DNA of 64,000 bases from Ailurus styani (Eukaryota; Chordata; Mammalia; Carnivora; Ailuridae). Position numbers and translations under genes: made by a program. Position 1 is the stretch's first letter. Every line of letters begins with the position of its first letter. Positions 21,381-34,535 of the stretch are shown here, piece by piece. Below the pieces are notes generated by a model. That model was not told the DNA's origin. It searched no databases and saw only the letters and a program-made list of their open reading frames with translations. The stretch is from the NCBI GenBank assembly GCA_002007465.1, contig LNAC01000019.1, positions 703,446 to 767,445 on the forward strand, written 5' to 3'.

Positions 21381-24300
21381 AAGTAATACTTAAATATTCT
21401 TTAAGAACTCAGGCTTTTTCTATTTTAAGGTAGCTCTTTCCATCTCTAGATGTTGTGTCTTTGCATTTCCTTTCCTTCCCTTGGAATCAGATTAGGACTA
21501 CAGAAGACAATTAAAAACACCTTTAGTATTCTACATTGTTTATTTCACAGGCTAACATTAAAGAATTAAGGCTAAGAAACATATGTCTTATTTTTGTAGA
21601 CTCTTAGTACTGGTATGAGTCACAAACTAAGAGCAAATTATTCTACCTATTAGAATCCTTTTATAGGAAAAAGTACTTTCTCAGTTTCTTAGCATTTTTT
21701 CACTTAAGTCACCAGTAACTTCCACATTTGAGGAAGGAGACCATTAAAAAGGAAAAAGAATAGAAATTTTAATAAATTCAGTTATTACAAGGCTTTTGAC
21801 AATGAAGGCAAAAACCTTGAGATGAATATTGTATAGTCAAGAGTGGGTATTATTTCTACATTATCTAGTCATGCTTTGCTTTGAATTATTTCTTATCAGG
21901 GGAATTAATTAACAATTGTAGTATTTAATTCAGCCTTAAAAAGAATCATTAGCCTATTTATCCACGAAAGACCAAAAGCTGTTCCTTACTGTTTATGAAT
22001 TCTTGTTTACACAACACAGTGCTACTCCTGCCTCTCCCACAAGCTAACTCTTAGTGAAAGAAATGGGTGAAAATGATTATGAAAAGGTTTAGAATGGATC
22101 CCAGACACGGAGACCTCTCCCATCCCCACTCCCACCAAAAACAAAACAAAACAAAAACCAAAAACAACAACAACAAAAAAAACCGATAGAAGAGGAAAGA
22201 GAAATAGAAGACTAGGCCATGAGAGACAAACAATGGACATGAAACTGGATCAGTGAAAGTCATGGTAATGGTAGTAAAGGACTGAAAAAGAAAAACAACT
22301 TACGAGTTTTCAAACGGTCTGGAGTTACGTGGTAAAAGAGACAATGGAGTTTGAAAAATATTAATCTGGGAGTCTATTGATTCTTGTAGACTTAAAGAAG
22401 ACTTGTAGGACTGGAAAAAAAATAAGACAAGCAAAATTCAAGAGAAATGAGTTTTGACTCCCCTTTTTATGTAAAAGCATTTGAGATATCAATTTTTAAA
22501 CTAGATAATTAACGGTCATAATGGTTTTAGAATAAAAGACAATTGGGAGGGTGAGAAAGTAGTGGGAAAAAAAGATCTATGTTTCAGCAGTTCTTGGGAC
22601 TTGAATTGGTTTGAGGGACAAGAGTCCAAATGAAGTTCATTTCCAACTTTATTATGAAAACAAGAGGAAATTAGTTTTCTTGGTTTTGAAGGGGTTGTGA
22701 AAGCACTGTGTGCTTTAAAAATCAACTTGGTTTCAGTTAATATTGGACCGTTCTACAAAAGTGATTATTTGGCTACTTGTGTCAGGTCTTAATTATTAGA
22801 TTGAGGGAGTACAAACTCCATTTTTCTAATCAGCTATAAAAATTTACATGTGACATATTTTTCATTGGCACAACCTGCATTTGACAGTTGTATTCCTGTT
22901 TTTCTACTCCTTAGCTACTTCTATTCTTTCCCATCACGTTTAGAATAATTGAAAAAAATCTGCTCCACACACACACACATACACATTTCTGTCAAGGGGA
23001 TTTTCAAGCTTACAGAGAAAGGGAATATGACAGAGAACATATTAAATTCATCTTACATTCTTTAGAAAGTTTCCATGAGTTCCTCAGTGTCATTTCACTG
23101 CTTTACCATGAGACCTTCTGGGTTCTGGCTCTGTCAAGGGGTTCCTTATTTTGAGCGTGTATCAGTCTTCTAAAATGTTTTGTTCTCATTTTACGTATTT
23201 TGTAATGAACGTTAAATGGATTAAGTACATTGGAGTTTATTAGCTAGGATGGGGAATTTCAATTTACCTCTACTAGAAATAAATGCAACTGGGTGGGGTT
23301 TTCTATATGACTCAGAAACAGTCGCTGGTGCTATAGTCTGGGATTTTATAGTGATGTGAAATGAATGTTGCAGGAGCCAACTTTATCAGAGCATTGTCTT
23401 CCAAGGATCTGCCCTTACCAGTAACTCCCCTTGCCTTCTGCTATAGTCCTTTCCATAAAGGAATGACACATGAATTAAATCAGGTTGGTGCCCTGTCCAT
23501 CTCGAGGGTTCAGGAGATGATTAGAACATTTACTGCTTCAGGTGAGATTGCCAAGAGTATTTTGTGCTTACTTTTGATTATATCACATATATTAAGTTTT
23601 TTATGGATTTGAACATTAAGACCAAAAGCTCATTTAAGGGGCTGGGTTTCTGGTGAGAACATAATTTCTAAGCCAATTCACTCATTTTCTGAATATAAGG
23701 AAGTTAGAAGTTTGTCATATTTGACTTGAAAATTTTTACATAATCCCTGGAGTGGGTCTTTTCACTTAGTTAGGTTCAACCTTAAAGCTCAAACAAGCAT
23801 CAGCTGATGTAAATTTTAAACCTAATTTTACTTAGAGAATGTTCTTCTGTGCAGAGGATAAGAAACATGGGAAGTTTACCCGTTAGCTGCCCTCTCAGTC
23901 TTCACAGGGAGAGGCTTTCATCTGACAAAAATAGTTGTCTGTTTCTCTTCAAAATCAATTTCCCTCAGTATCTCTCCCACCCTCATATTTATAATTACAT
24001 CTGGTTCATTAAGACATGGAAATCAATAGAGGATGTGCTGTTTGTCTCAGGGGGAAGGCAGCCCCATGAGATGTAGAAACACTGCTCGCTGTTCTGTTTG
24101 GTCCCACCCATGCCTTGCGGTCAGGCTTTGAGAGTTAACACCTTTTTTGTCATATTCAGTTTCTCCATTTGTAAGTTGACCTCCATTCCTATAAGTCATG
24201 ACTCCTGGAGTGAAAATAATCTATGGAATTGTAATCTATGAAGAAAACTATCACATATGATTTATACAGGGGATAGAGGGAAAACAGACATTTTTGAGCA

Positions 24301-24572
24301 TGCCTATATATCTTGTTAATATCAAGCAGAATTTTCCAGTAGAATATGAACATCCAGGACACCTTTTGGTATCCAAGAACTGTTGGACCACAGTTTTCTC
24401 AGCAATTCACACAAATATTAGGTAGATTATTTGCTGGTCATTGGGGTGGATGGATGAATGGCCTATGTCAAAGTCATTACCACCCCTTCCCCCTCTCACC
24501 TCCTTCAGCTCAAGAGGAAATTTGAGCTGGCCTGAGGACTTTATCCTCCAACCAACCCTGAGATAGATGATT
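21381..24572. other. Unclassified DNA, no gene seen
   Basis: Long stretch without repeats that I can name, apart from an A/C-rich low-complexity patch at about 22138-22182 and a short CA run near 22968-22982. The open frames (none above 83 codons) show no domain. Possibly repeat-poor intronic or regulatory DNA. Confidence 0.4.
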
Positions 24573-24590
24573 GAGAGAGAGAGAGAGAGA
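24573..24590. repeat. Short (GA)n tract
   Basis: Nine GA units, read directly. Confidence 0.9.
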
Positions 24591-26684
24591 CAGAAGGAGA
24601 TAGAGAGATCTCCTTCCCCTCAATTCTGGGCAACCAAGAGCCAGGTGTCACAAAATGGACATCATTCATACTATTCTGAGACCTTGCAGCTGTGAGGACA
24701 TCTCAGCAATTTTCAACTCTTAGAGATACACATCCTGGGGGAGGGCAGGCCTAAGGTAACATTACTTTTATTCCCACCTTAGTTGTCCTGTGACCCAGGC
24801 TGATCATCATCCAAGAAATGTTAGTTCATCACATTTATAACACAGCTGTGCTTAAAATGGGCCCAAAGCTTCACACACACCAGTCCTGGCCTCTCTCTGT
24901 GGAGGTCTCTTCTCATGTTCTCACATCCTCACCTCCGGTACTGCCCCTACTCCCCTGAGCCATCTCCACAACAGCAGGACCACGTCTGCCCACATGGAAA
25001 TTTCCAGGACCTTTTGTCTTGTGAAAGAGTGTTGCATACAACATGGCTTTGTTGTTTTGTTAGGAGCTGTGGATATATACAGTGACATAGCTTTCTTGGA
25101 TTGTATTGTATGTGAGGGCGAACTCTTTTACAGACACATTATCCAGGAAAGACTCTTTTTTATAGACAAGAGAGCAGAAGAATATTTGGACTATGCTTCA
25201 AAATGTATAGCAAAACCCTGGCTTTAAGTCAAGGAGAGTGGACTGAAGGGTGGTGGGGGAAGTGTGGGGTTGGAAGGAAGCTAAGTCTTCCTCAGCCTTT
25301 ATAACATAGACCAGACTCGAATCCATATGGCCTTGTAGCAGCAATCATTGTGGTTTTGCTCTCCAACCATTTCTGATTTAACAGGGAGTGTTTCTTTTGC
25401 TGGGTGGGGCCCTTCCTCTTCTGAATCTTGGAGTCTGCATTGCCTATCAAATAGTTGAATTCATGGAAATGTTTATATTTTGCTCAGTTTTCAAGAAAGA
25501 GTTGAAGCTACCCACAATCTGAAAAAGCCTCCTTTTTCTTAAAAAATTGGCTTATTTTAGGAAGAGCTAGGGATTTTCACAAAAAGATGACTGAAAGAAA
25601 ATTGTACATTGCAAATTACATTGTAGATAAACATATTGGGGGCCCAGCTTCTTGAACCTTCCCCTCCTCAGATCCAAAGTTTTCACCACAGAAAGCAGTC
25701 CTTTATTAAACTTTTCAATCATATTCTCACTAGGGTCCTATATTTGCCTCTTATCTAACAAGTAACAAGGTAACAAGTCAAATGACTTTGTCCCTCCCTG
25801 TTGTATCCTGATATTCAAATAGGGAAAGAGGCCATGGGGACACTTGAGCAAAATTTATGGAGATTCTGTATACACATAAAAAGAAAGGTAAGACATCTCC
25901 ATACAAATCAAATGTCTGCTTTGCAGAGTTTCTGAAAAAAAAAAAGCTTATTCAAAGAACAGTATATTCTAAAGTAGAGTAATGAGTTCCAGGTTATGAA
26001 GATTGAAACCCTGATGGAGCCATGATATCACATAACTTTCCATCATTGGCCTCACTCTGGCTGCAGACCTTCGGAACCCTTCTTCATACAACTCCTGCTG
26101 CTCTCTTTCAAGGAATGGGAGAAAGGAAAGTGGGAGTGGATGAAAGAGGTCAGTTCAAAAAGCCAGGAGAAAAGAAGTGTCCACAGTTGAATGGGGAATA
26201 TGGAAAATTTAACCCTAATAGATACAGAATCATGAGCCCTGAATAAAATTATTTTAAGTTGGAAATACAATTGCAGTATAAGGATTTTTATAGGAATCTT
26301 TAATAGAATACCAGGAATTAAAGGTCAGAGAGGGTAGAGGAGTTTCACAAAAGGAATTGGGAGTCAAGACAGGCTTCAAGTCTACGTTTGCTTATTTAGC
26401 TCTTTAGTGCCCTAGGAGGTTTGCAAGTGCAGACTAATGGCTTGTTGGAACACAGAAGTTTTTCCTGCTTCTGTTCTCTTCTCTCCAGCCCTAACTCTAC
26501 CACTGGGAAAATAGATCAAGACCACACTTAGAAGTCATTTTAGTTATTACAAAAAGTGTGTTCGCCAAGCTGCTTCAGGTCATTCTAAAGTTACCACACC
26601 CTGTCAGAAATGTCCTGATGAAGAAACAAAGTCCTGTGACTTTAGATAAACAATTAAGGAAAAAGGAAGATATAGTTTTAAAAA
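24591..26684. other. Unclassified DNA, no gene seen
   Basis: No repeat named. A 77-codon plus frame (24994-25227) is open but lacks any recognisable motif, and I see no matching splice sites or conserved domain. Frames at 26022-26270 overlap on both strands and look fortuitous. Confidence 0.4.
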
Positions 26685-27335
26685 AAAGTGTTTCTGCTAT
26701 GAACGTTGGGGTACATATGGCCCTTCTTTTGACTACATCTGTATCTTTGGGGCAAATACCCAGTAGTGCAATTGCCAAGAGATAAGGTAGCTCTAGTTTT
26801 AATTTTTTGAGGAACCCCCACACTGTTTTCCATCATGGCTGCACAATAGCCAAACTGTGGAAAGAACTGAGATGCCCTTCAACAGATGAATGGATAAAGA
26901 AGATGTGGTCCATATATATAATGGAATATTACTCAGCCATCAGAAATGATGAATACCCAACTTTTCCATCAACATGGATGGTACTGGAGGAGGTTATGCT
27001 GAGTGAAATAAGTCAAGCAAAAAAAGTCAACTATCATCTGGTTTCACTTACTTGTGGAATATAAGGAATAGCATGGAGGACATTAGGAGAAGGAAGGGAA
27101 AAATAAAGGGGGGGATCAGTGGGGGAGATGAACCATGAGAGACTGTGAACTCCAAGAAACAAACTGAGTGTTTTAGAGGGGAGGGGGTGGAGGGGTGGGT
27201 TGGCCTGGTGATGGGTATTAAGGAGGGAACTGGTCTTTATACATAAACAATGAATCTTGGAACACTACAACGAAAACTAATGACGCACTGTATGGTGACT
27301 AACATAACAAAGTAATAATAATAATAAAGTGGTTC
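26685..27335 (+). mobile_element. L1 with 5' inversion (twin-primed), plus strand
   Basis: The 3' part, from about 26849, reads forward through the end of L1 ORF2 (protein text …KLWKELRCPSTDEW…MEYYSAIRNDE…) and the 3' UTR. The 5' part, about 26695-26848, is inverted; its minus strand encodes the adjoining upstream ORF2 piece (…FLKKLKLELPY…PKDTDVVKRR…). The two pieces are neighbours in an intact L1. Weak 10-bp flanks aaagtgtttc/aaagtggttc (26685-26694, 27326-27335) fit a target duplication. Dead fragment, no function. Confidence 0.93.
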
Positions 27336-28260
27336 AAAATCCAATCCAAGTCCTTTAAAGGCCCTCAAGGTTTAGCAAGATGTTGCAGCCTACAAAATTC
27401 AAAAGTCAAAATTCTATTTTGCTTCTCACGAAGCTGGCACTATAGCTATTCTAGAAGCTGAAATAATTGTTTGGTAGGAAGTCATTTTCTTTACCACCAA
27501 ATTAAATCAACTGACATTGCAGGTCTGTTTATAAGGGATGGAACCACTCTAACACACATGTAGTGTACACCAAATATTTATGTAACTCCATTCATCAAGT
27601 CCTGGCCAGCTATGCTGTTATTTGTTAAAGTATAGTGACAGTAAGTTGGAATGTTTTACCTAGAACTGTGAAAACTTGAAAATGTCTGCCAGGTTACACA
27701 CTTCTTTTCCCCTTCACTAGAAGGGGATCCTGGCCACACTAAGAAACCCAAAGAAGGAGCTCAATTTCTTATCACACCTGTAAATATAACAATGCCTCCA
27801 TCAGTGTATCTCTCCCAAAGGGGCAAATGCAAATTTGGTAACTCTGAAGACCAAAGTCAGGAGGCATTTCACAGTTAGTTTACATTTTGGGCTAATGAAT
27901 CATTGAGATTCTACTTTTTTACCACATGCACCACCAAATTTCTTATTACCCAACAATTATCTTCAATAACATGTACAGGCAGAGATATGAAAATACATAA
28001 ATAATATGAAATGGTCAACCTCTGACCTTGGAATATTAAATAGATTCAGACTCACATTTGGGAGGTCTATAATGTACTCCCGTGCAAAAACATATGCATT
28101 TCCACCTGTGCTTTCATTCATCTGGTAAACTGTATTGAACATCTGTAACATTGATCAGATGAAAAACATGTGTAGAGGGTGGAGGCAGCCACAGGATAAG
28201 AATCTTAAAAGCTAATTCAAATAAAATGATATCTTGCCTTGAAGGTTACTAGTAGAGATT
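27336..28260. other. Unclassified DNA, no gene seen
   Basis: No repeat or gene recognised between the L1 and the MLT1 LTR. Confidence 0.4.
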
Positions 28261-28676
28261 ATATTAGTTTACTAGGGATGTCATAACAAAATATCATGGA
28301 CTTGGTGCTTACACAACAGAAATTAATTTTCTTACAGGTCTGGAGGCTGGGAGTCCAAGTTCAAAGTGTCACAAGTTTTCTTTCTTATGAGGTCTTTCTC
28401 CTTGGCTTACACAGTGCTGCCTTCTTGCTGTGTCTTCACATGGTTTCTATGACCTTTATTCTGTTTAGGACCACATTTCTGGTGTTTTGTGTGTTTAAAT
28501 TTCCTCTTATTATAAAGACACCAATCAGATTGGATTAGAGACTACTGAATGGCCTCATTTTTACTTAATCAACTCGTTAAGACTTTATCTCCAAGTACAG
28601 TCATATTCTAAAATCCTGGGTGTTAGAACTTCATCATACGAATTTGGTGGAGTGGATGCAATTCAGCCTATAACAG
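28261..28676 (-). mobile_element. MLT1-like solo LTR (ERVL-MaLR), minus strand
   Basis: Reverse-complement LTR pattern: 'atattagtttactagggatg', 'tcataacaaaatatcatgga', 'tctggaggctgggagtccaa', 'tataaagacaccaatcagat', 'ctccaagtacagtcatattc' and the end 'attcagcctataacaga'. The text is close to the MLT1A-type consensus as I remember it. Internal region absent. Confidence 0.88.
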
Positions 28677-28789
28677 ATCCCTGAAAAGATAAACAGAAAA
28701 CTGCAATAAAATATTATTGGTATAATAATAGAAAGTTGAATAGGAAAAAGATACCCAAAGGTATCAGAGAAGGGGCAAATTTTAAATCA

Positions 28790-29470
28790 ATTCATGAAAG
28801 TTGTCCAAGCAAGGGATGGGTGTTGGGATGGGTGTTAGGTGGAGTTGAGGAGAAGGAGAGACATTTGGGGAAGCATTTCAAGCACAGGAGAATGCATAAG
28901 TATGGACATGAGATTATTTAACAGGATTTTACACAAGATCAGTCTAAGGGGAAAGGGAAAGCATGACAGATAAGCCTGGAAAGAGAAGCAAGTGTCAGAT
29001 CACAACAAGCCTTATACTCAGACAATAATGTCTGTGTCCATGACAGCACAGTCTGGAATTAGTCAAACCTGGATCCAAACTCCCACTCTTCTAAGCATTA
29101 CCTTGTTGAAGCCACTTCATATTTTTGTCCCTGTATTTCTTTATATGTAACATTATGTCTCTATGGAGTAATCAATCAATCAATCAATCATCTCTGAGGC
29201 TGAAGATTTTTTGTGCTTAGACCAGTGTTTGACACATAGTAGCTATTAAAGACCCATCAAATATAATTATTCTTCTGTTGCTTGAAGGTTTTGGACTTTT
29301 TTTTCTGGAGGGTATTTGGAAAAAATCAGTTTTTAAGTAGGGAGGTAGTATAATCAGATCTTAAAAATCATTCTGGTAACTGCAGCTCATGGATCAATGA
29401 GGTGGATGGTTGAAGGAGAGTTAGAGTACCAGCTCTTTCAATATCCAGGTAAGTGACCAAAAAGGATAAC
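28790..29470 (-). mobile_element. L2 LINE remnant, minus strand, split by a MIR
   Basis: 'ggggaagcatttcaagcaca' and 'gccttatactcagac' before the MIR, and 'tttttaagtagggaggtagt' and 'aatcattctggtaactgcag' after it, follow the reversed L2 3' region in order. High divergence; orientation from the consensus order. Confidence 0.55.
29035..29268 (+). mobile_element. MIR SINE, plus strand
   Basis: 'acagtctggaattagtcaaa', 'cctggatccaaactcccact' and the tail 'gtttgacacatagtagctat' are MIR-like. An (AATC)n tract (29170-29190) interrupts the core. Confidence 0.7.
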
Positions 29471-29889
29471 CATAAGAAGTACAAATGGAGAAAAGAAGAG
29501 AAATACTTGAAAAATACATGATCAGCTTGGTAGAAATTAATTTGGGATAGCAAAGCAAGAGACATGTAGGATATTTCCAGATTTCTGGCTCAAAGAACTA
29601 GGTGATCCATCACAGAGAAAAGGATGAAACACAAGAATCAAGTTTGAAGCTTATTAATTCAGTTTGGGGGCTGTTTACCCATCATGGTAATCTGTGACTA
29701 CCATCCTTTCACACTGAGCTTTAGTACTGGGGTATTTTACTATAATCATTCTTTCTAAAGATCTCAATTCCTCTGCCATTCTTTCCATCCATAATTTCAC
29801 ATAACAAAACATCAGCCACAGTTAGAAACATATCCTCACAGTATAAAGAGGCTAAAAAGAAAAAATCTGCCACCATGGTGGCTGGTCTT
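29471..29889. other. Unclassified DNA, no gene seen
   Basis: No recognised repeat or exon. Confidence 0.35.
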
Positions 29890-30830
29890 TCTTCAAAATT
29901 ATGACCACAATCTCAAGTGGGCCAGTGGTAGTGTCCAGATACCTTATTTTATTTTCCTTGTCCATTCACTTCCCAAAACTATTTCAAACATTTTGTTTTC
30001 CTCAACTAGGTCTTCCCAAATCCTTATTCTCAACTGACAAAGCTTGTTTTTTCCTAGAAATGATCAGCAACCAGAAGACTATACATCCCCATCTTCCTAC
30101 CACAAAAACCAATCTATCTGCATCTGTCACCCATATACACTGCTTTCTCTTCTATCACAGTGGATCTAGTGTCTCTACTATCTTGGAGACCAACCCCTCC
30201 ACTTGTGTACTGGATTTCCATCCTCCTGAAATATGCAAAAACATTTATCCCGCATTTAATACTTCTTCCTCCATCATCTTTAATTTCTTCTGCTTTACTA
30301 GGTGGTTTCCATCAGCATATAAAATATCTCTCATCTTAAAAAACAAACCCTGACCATGTTTTCTTTCTAACTTCTACCCATTTCTCTCATAAACCATATA
30401 GCAAAACTTCTTAGAAGGAATATTTACATTCTATATCCTCCTTTCATGCCATCTCTCCAACCTTCCTGAATCCTCCTTTCCAGGCTCCTTCATTCTCAGC
30501 TCTTACTTTCAGTCCTCAGACCTCCCCTCTTCAATTCTACACCCTCTTCCCTATGTGACTCTATTCAATCTCCTCTACTCTTTGAGTTTCAGATTTATGT
30601 ACTCAATAGTTCTTTCAATATCTTTAATTTAAAGGACCCAAAACAATATTCTGGATATCTTCCTACTCCACCTCCAGCTTGTCCACTGTGCCCAACAATG
30701 CTCAGGCAATTTTTAGTGCATTTTTGTCTTTTCCCTTTCTCTTACACCTTATGTCCAAATCCACCAGCAAGTCCTATCCACTCTACCTTCAGGGTGTATT
30801 TTGAATTGAATCACTATACATGAAGTTGAT
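29890..30830 (+). mobile_element. L2 LINE ORF2 fossil, plus strand
   Basis: 'cttgtgtactggatttccat', 'tttccatcagcatataaaat', 'cccatttctctcataaacca', 'agcaaaacttcttagaagga', and later 'tccaaatccaccagcaagtc' and 'ctaccttcagggtgtattt' follow the L2 ORF2 consensus in order. The 150-codon open frame 29901-30353 is a chance reading through part of this fossil. Confidence 0.78.
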
Positions 30831-32247
30831 GATAGAATTATTAATGGTTGGGAGGCAGAATATGTGAGGTGTTTCAGCAATGGGGAAATTATAAGAAGGC
30901 ACCTGTATATTGAGGTAATAAATTAAAAGGCAGTAATAATGATGTACTAGATGTATTTTTCTGTTCTCTTCACCCTTGAGGGTGTTTTAGTGATTAGGTA
31001 TGGAAAGAAATCACAAATTGCATTTATAATTGTGAAATTTTAATTCAGTGGTGAGTCCATGAATTTAGTATCTTCCTTTTTTATATGGAGCAATTTCTCT
31101 AGTTTTTGATTTATTATGTTTTAATTCAAAAGAGCATTTTTATGAATATAATATGCAAACAGCTAAATAGTAGAGAATGCACAGTGGTGTTTTGGAATTT
31201 GAAAAAAAGAGATGATATATGAATGCTCAGGCTCCTGAAGGACAAAAAGCATTTGGGAGCTAGAATATCTGTCTGTTCTAATCATCCAGGCACAGAAAAA
31301 GAACCCACAGTACAATTTAGCATCCAGCAACATTAGAGTTCTAAGCAACCCACATACCTACTTATATACAACTCCAGTGTTTTCAGATTAGTAGGATGGC
31401 CAAGGAAGAGGGGAGAAAAGACTTCCAGTTGAGAAATTATAGTGGGAAATCTTTTTAAGTACATGTTACTGTCAACAGCTCTTACCTTCTGAGGGAGGGA
31501 AAAAAATCAGCTTTATATCAGCACCTGGCATCTCTGTAATCTCCCATGCTTTGATAAATCCATGGCACCAGCAGAAATAAGCTTGTTGCTCTCTAATGAC
31601 ATTCTTTCTCTCTCTCTCTCTCTCTTTCCCACTCTCCCTCTTTCCTCCGCCCTTCTTCTTTTTCTCCTTTAAGGTATCTATCTAATCATTATTTTTATTT
31701 CAAAGTGTACTTCATGGTAACCTGCCACAAATGATTGGGGCAGTAATCTTATCAATTCTATTCAGAGTATGTTATGCTAACTAATTTCAAAACTTTGTCT
31801 TCCAGAAAGTCCTCAATAAGCTTGGTTGCCTGCTGATTTTTACACCAGCTTCTTAAAGGTCTCTGGGTGAGTAAAGGAAGGGGGAAATTGTGGGATTTTT
31901 TTTCAAATCTAATAAGTTGACTTCAAAGAATTTATTTCAACCTGCCAAGCTTCTAAGAAAAATAGGGTAGCATTTTATAGTAGGCAACAAATTATATTAT
32001 TTCCCTGGTGTCGTTTGTGATAATCACATTACTTCCCAGCAGCTCTCCAGGTATTTCTGTAACTGTGAGGTGTAATTCCATAGCATCTTAGACACTGTAT
32101 TGTAATTTATAGTAACATGAATTAATATCCATTTACTAGGAAGTGTTAATGAGAAAAATACATGTGAAGGCGTCATGTAGCATTGTATTTTTTAGTTTGG
32201 GGGGGAAAGCTTTGCATAGAGTACCATATTCCCTGGTTATTCACAAT
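30831..32247. other. Unclassified, repeat-poor DNA
   Basis: Only a (TC)n tract (about 31607-31625) is recognisable. A splice-like interval 31806-31866 (tttgtcttccag before it, gtgagta after it) is non-coding in all frames. Sequence at 31990-32160 has homeodomain-like TAAT words but nothing diagnostic. Confidence 0.4.
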
Positions 32248-32471
32248 GAAACTTTACTGAAGGGGTGCCTGGGTGGTTCAGTGGGTTAAGTCTCTGCCTT
32301 CAGCTCAGGTCATGATCTCAGGGTCCTGGGATCAAGCGACACATCGGGCTCTCTGCGCGGCGGGGAGCCTGCTTCCCCCTCTTTCTGCCTGCCTCTCTGC
32401 ATACTTGTGATCTCTCTCTCTCTCTGTCAAATAAATATATAAAAATCTTTAAAAAAAGAAACTTTACTGAA
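32248..32471 (+). mobile_element. Young CAN SINE, plus strand
   Basis: Complete element from 'ggggtgcctgggtggttcag' to AATCTTTAAAAAAA. Perfect 14-bp target-site duplication gaaactttactgaa (32248-32261 and 32458-32471). Confidence 0.98.
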
Positions 32472-32639
32472 TTGTCATTTTATAGATAAATAATCTGAGG
32501 TTAACAAAAGCTAAGGACACAACAACGAGTGATGAAATATTGGCAATTTGGTAAAATTCAATTGACTGCATCATTTAAATAGCTTAGAAGGAACAATGCA
32601 GATGAGATAAAATGTTTCCAGACTTATTTGTTTGCAGTG

Positions 32640-32945
32640 GCATTTGCTACATTATAAGGATGCTTCTAGCACTGCATTCAGTAGGCAAAGGTCTACACAG
32701 CTCCTCCCTAGACATGCCTACTCCACCAGCTGACATCATGCTTGTGACTTGATTCAGTCAATGGAACATGAGCAAAAATGACATTGTGCCTTTTCTTTTC
32801 CTTTCACCATGAGCTCAGTAATCCAAGATTGAGGCTGTTAATCAACCATGGTCACAGGATAAATAAGAGACGAAGCAGAGGTCTTCCAGACGGGTCAACC
32901 ACTAGTGGATATGTAATAAGAGCAAGCAATAAACATTTGTTTTAA
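32640..32945 (+). mobile_element. Old LTR-like repeat, family not assigned
   Basis: 'ttcagtcaatggaacatgag', 'caagattgaggctgttaatc' and 'gcaataaacatttgttttaa' resemble a dispersed mammalian repeat that ends in an AATAAA-containing module. I cannot name it with confidence. Confidence 0.35.
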
Positions 32946-34420
32946 AGGAAAGATGATGTGAAGTCAATCATTCCTGCAGCATAACTTAGTACAACGTAAG
33001 TAATACTATTCCAAAAAGGTGAAAATTTCCTCCATCTAAAAGAAAGAGACAATATAGGTTGCAATCATGTTATTCTGCTTATAACACACAAGGCCATAGA
33101 TCTTTGCAAAACTTAGCTGCCAGGGAAACCTTCTTAATATTTCCAAGATTACAAAAATTTTCTTTTGACAATGTACAATTTTTTAATCTTCATTTCAACC
33201 AAAATATAAAAAGAGTACATTTAATTGATAGTTGTGATGTTATCTGCGGTAGGATATTGATAGGATGTAACTAAGAATTCAAAATTAGATTTTTATGTTA
33301 ACAATGGAATTCACAACGAGATTTCATTTATTTGCATGAACAAAGAACTGAACACTGGAACAATTTAATTCGCCTTTTAGACAACAAGGATAATGATTAA
33401 AAACTAAGGAAAGGCAAAATAAAATCACGACTATTCTCAAAAGGGAAAAAGCTTCTTGTTATTCTGGATGCAAATGTTGTGTGTATTTTTTAAGATAAAT
33501 TTGTACTTTAAAATTTTATATCTTAAAGAAATTCCACATACTTTTCTGCTTAATAGAGGAGACTTAACTAATTTTTGAATTGAAAAAGTTATGAAAAATA
33601 GCTATTCCATTGTACTCCAACAGGAAAGTCTTTTCAGACAAGTTATCCAAACTTAACCAATGTTATTGCCTTACCCTATTCGGCAGCCTGTATCCATATT
33701 GGCTGATCAGCTTCTGGGAAAATAAATAGTACTCTAATATTTGATGCTAAATCAACATGTATAGGCCCTGATTTTTAGACTCCTTTGCAGAGTGAAGGGA
33801 AATGTACTGCTGCAGTCAAGAGACCAGCGTAGAGGATAATATTCCTCTGGAGCAATCAAAACCAGGGCTTGCTGGTGGGCTATCCCTCAGATTTCTCAAC
33901 CCCCACCCCACACACAATAGCTCTTTTTTTTTTTAATTAAGCTCATGCTGTTTTTCAAGAAACTCAAACAAATAGAGATCATATTTTTCAATGAGAACAT
34001 GAACTACAGAGTTGTAGTCTTCCATAGAAAGCTAATTTAAATATGAGTTATTTCCTGCTTCTTTTCCCCAAACCCAGTGCTACAATATCCCTGCAAGCTG
34101 GACACTCGGGCTCTGCCCAGACATTCCTAGACAAGAGGAACTTAGTGTCTCTCATTTCTACAGAGCTGTAGCTATTACAACGTATTTCCTCATATGTAAC
34201 TATCATCTGGCTTTCTCTTGTTTCACTCCTTGACCCTAGCTTTATCCCTAGAGTCATCCTGAATAAGTTTGATCCCTCTTCCTCACAAAAAAGCTGAAAC
34301 ACTTAATGTTCTCCAACATGCCTTCACATTTCTCAGGGTGGGAACTCCCTGCCCCCAACAAATCTTCCATTTTCTAAACAAACAAGTCCTTATCTCTCTA
34401 CTACTTCTTATTTGGCAAGG
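32946..34420. other. Unclassified DNA, no gene seen
   Basis: No recognised repeat. Open frames on both strands at 34048-34610 arise partly from the CTTT tract that follows. Confidence 0.4.
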
Positions 34421-34422
34421 TT

Positions 34423-34474
<52 letters not shown>

Positions 34475-34481
34475 TTTTTCT

Positions 34482-34516
<35 letters not shown>

Positions 34517-34535
34517 CTTTCTTTCTTTCTTTTTT
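34421..34535. repeat. (CTTT)n polypyrimidine tract
   Basis: About 115 bases of CTTT units with a few TTTTTT, TTC and CTC interruptions, the longest microsatellite in the window. It yields artefactual Phe/Leu/Ser (plus) and Lys/Arg/Glu (minus) open frames. Confidence 0.97.

Noticed and set aside
29901..30353. 150-codon plus-strand open frame
   Set aside because: Lies wholly in a decayed L2 LINE and is not read in a recognisable L2 protein frame.
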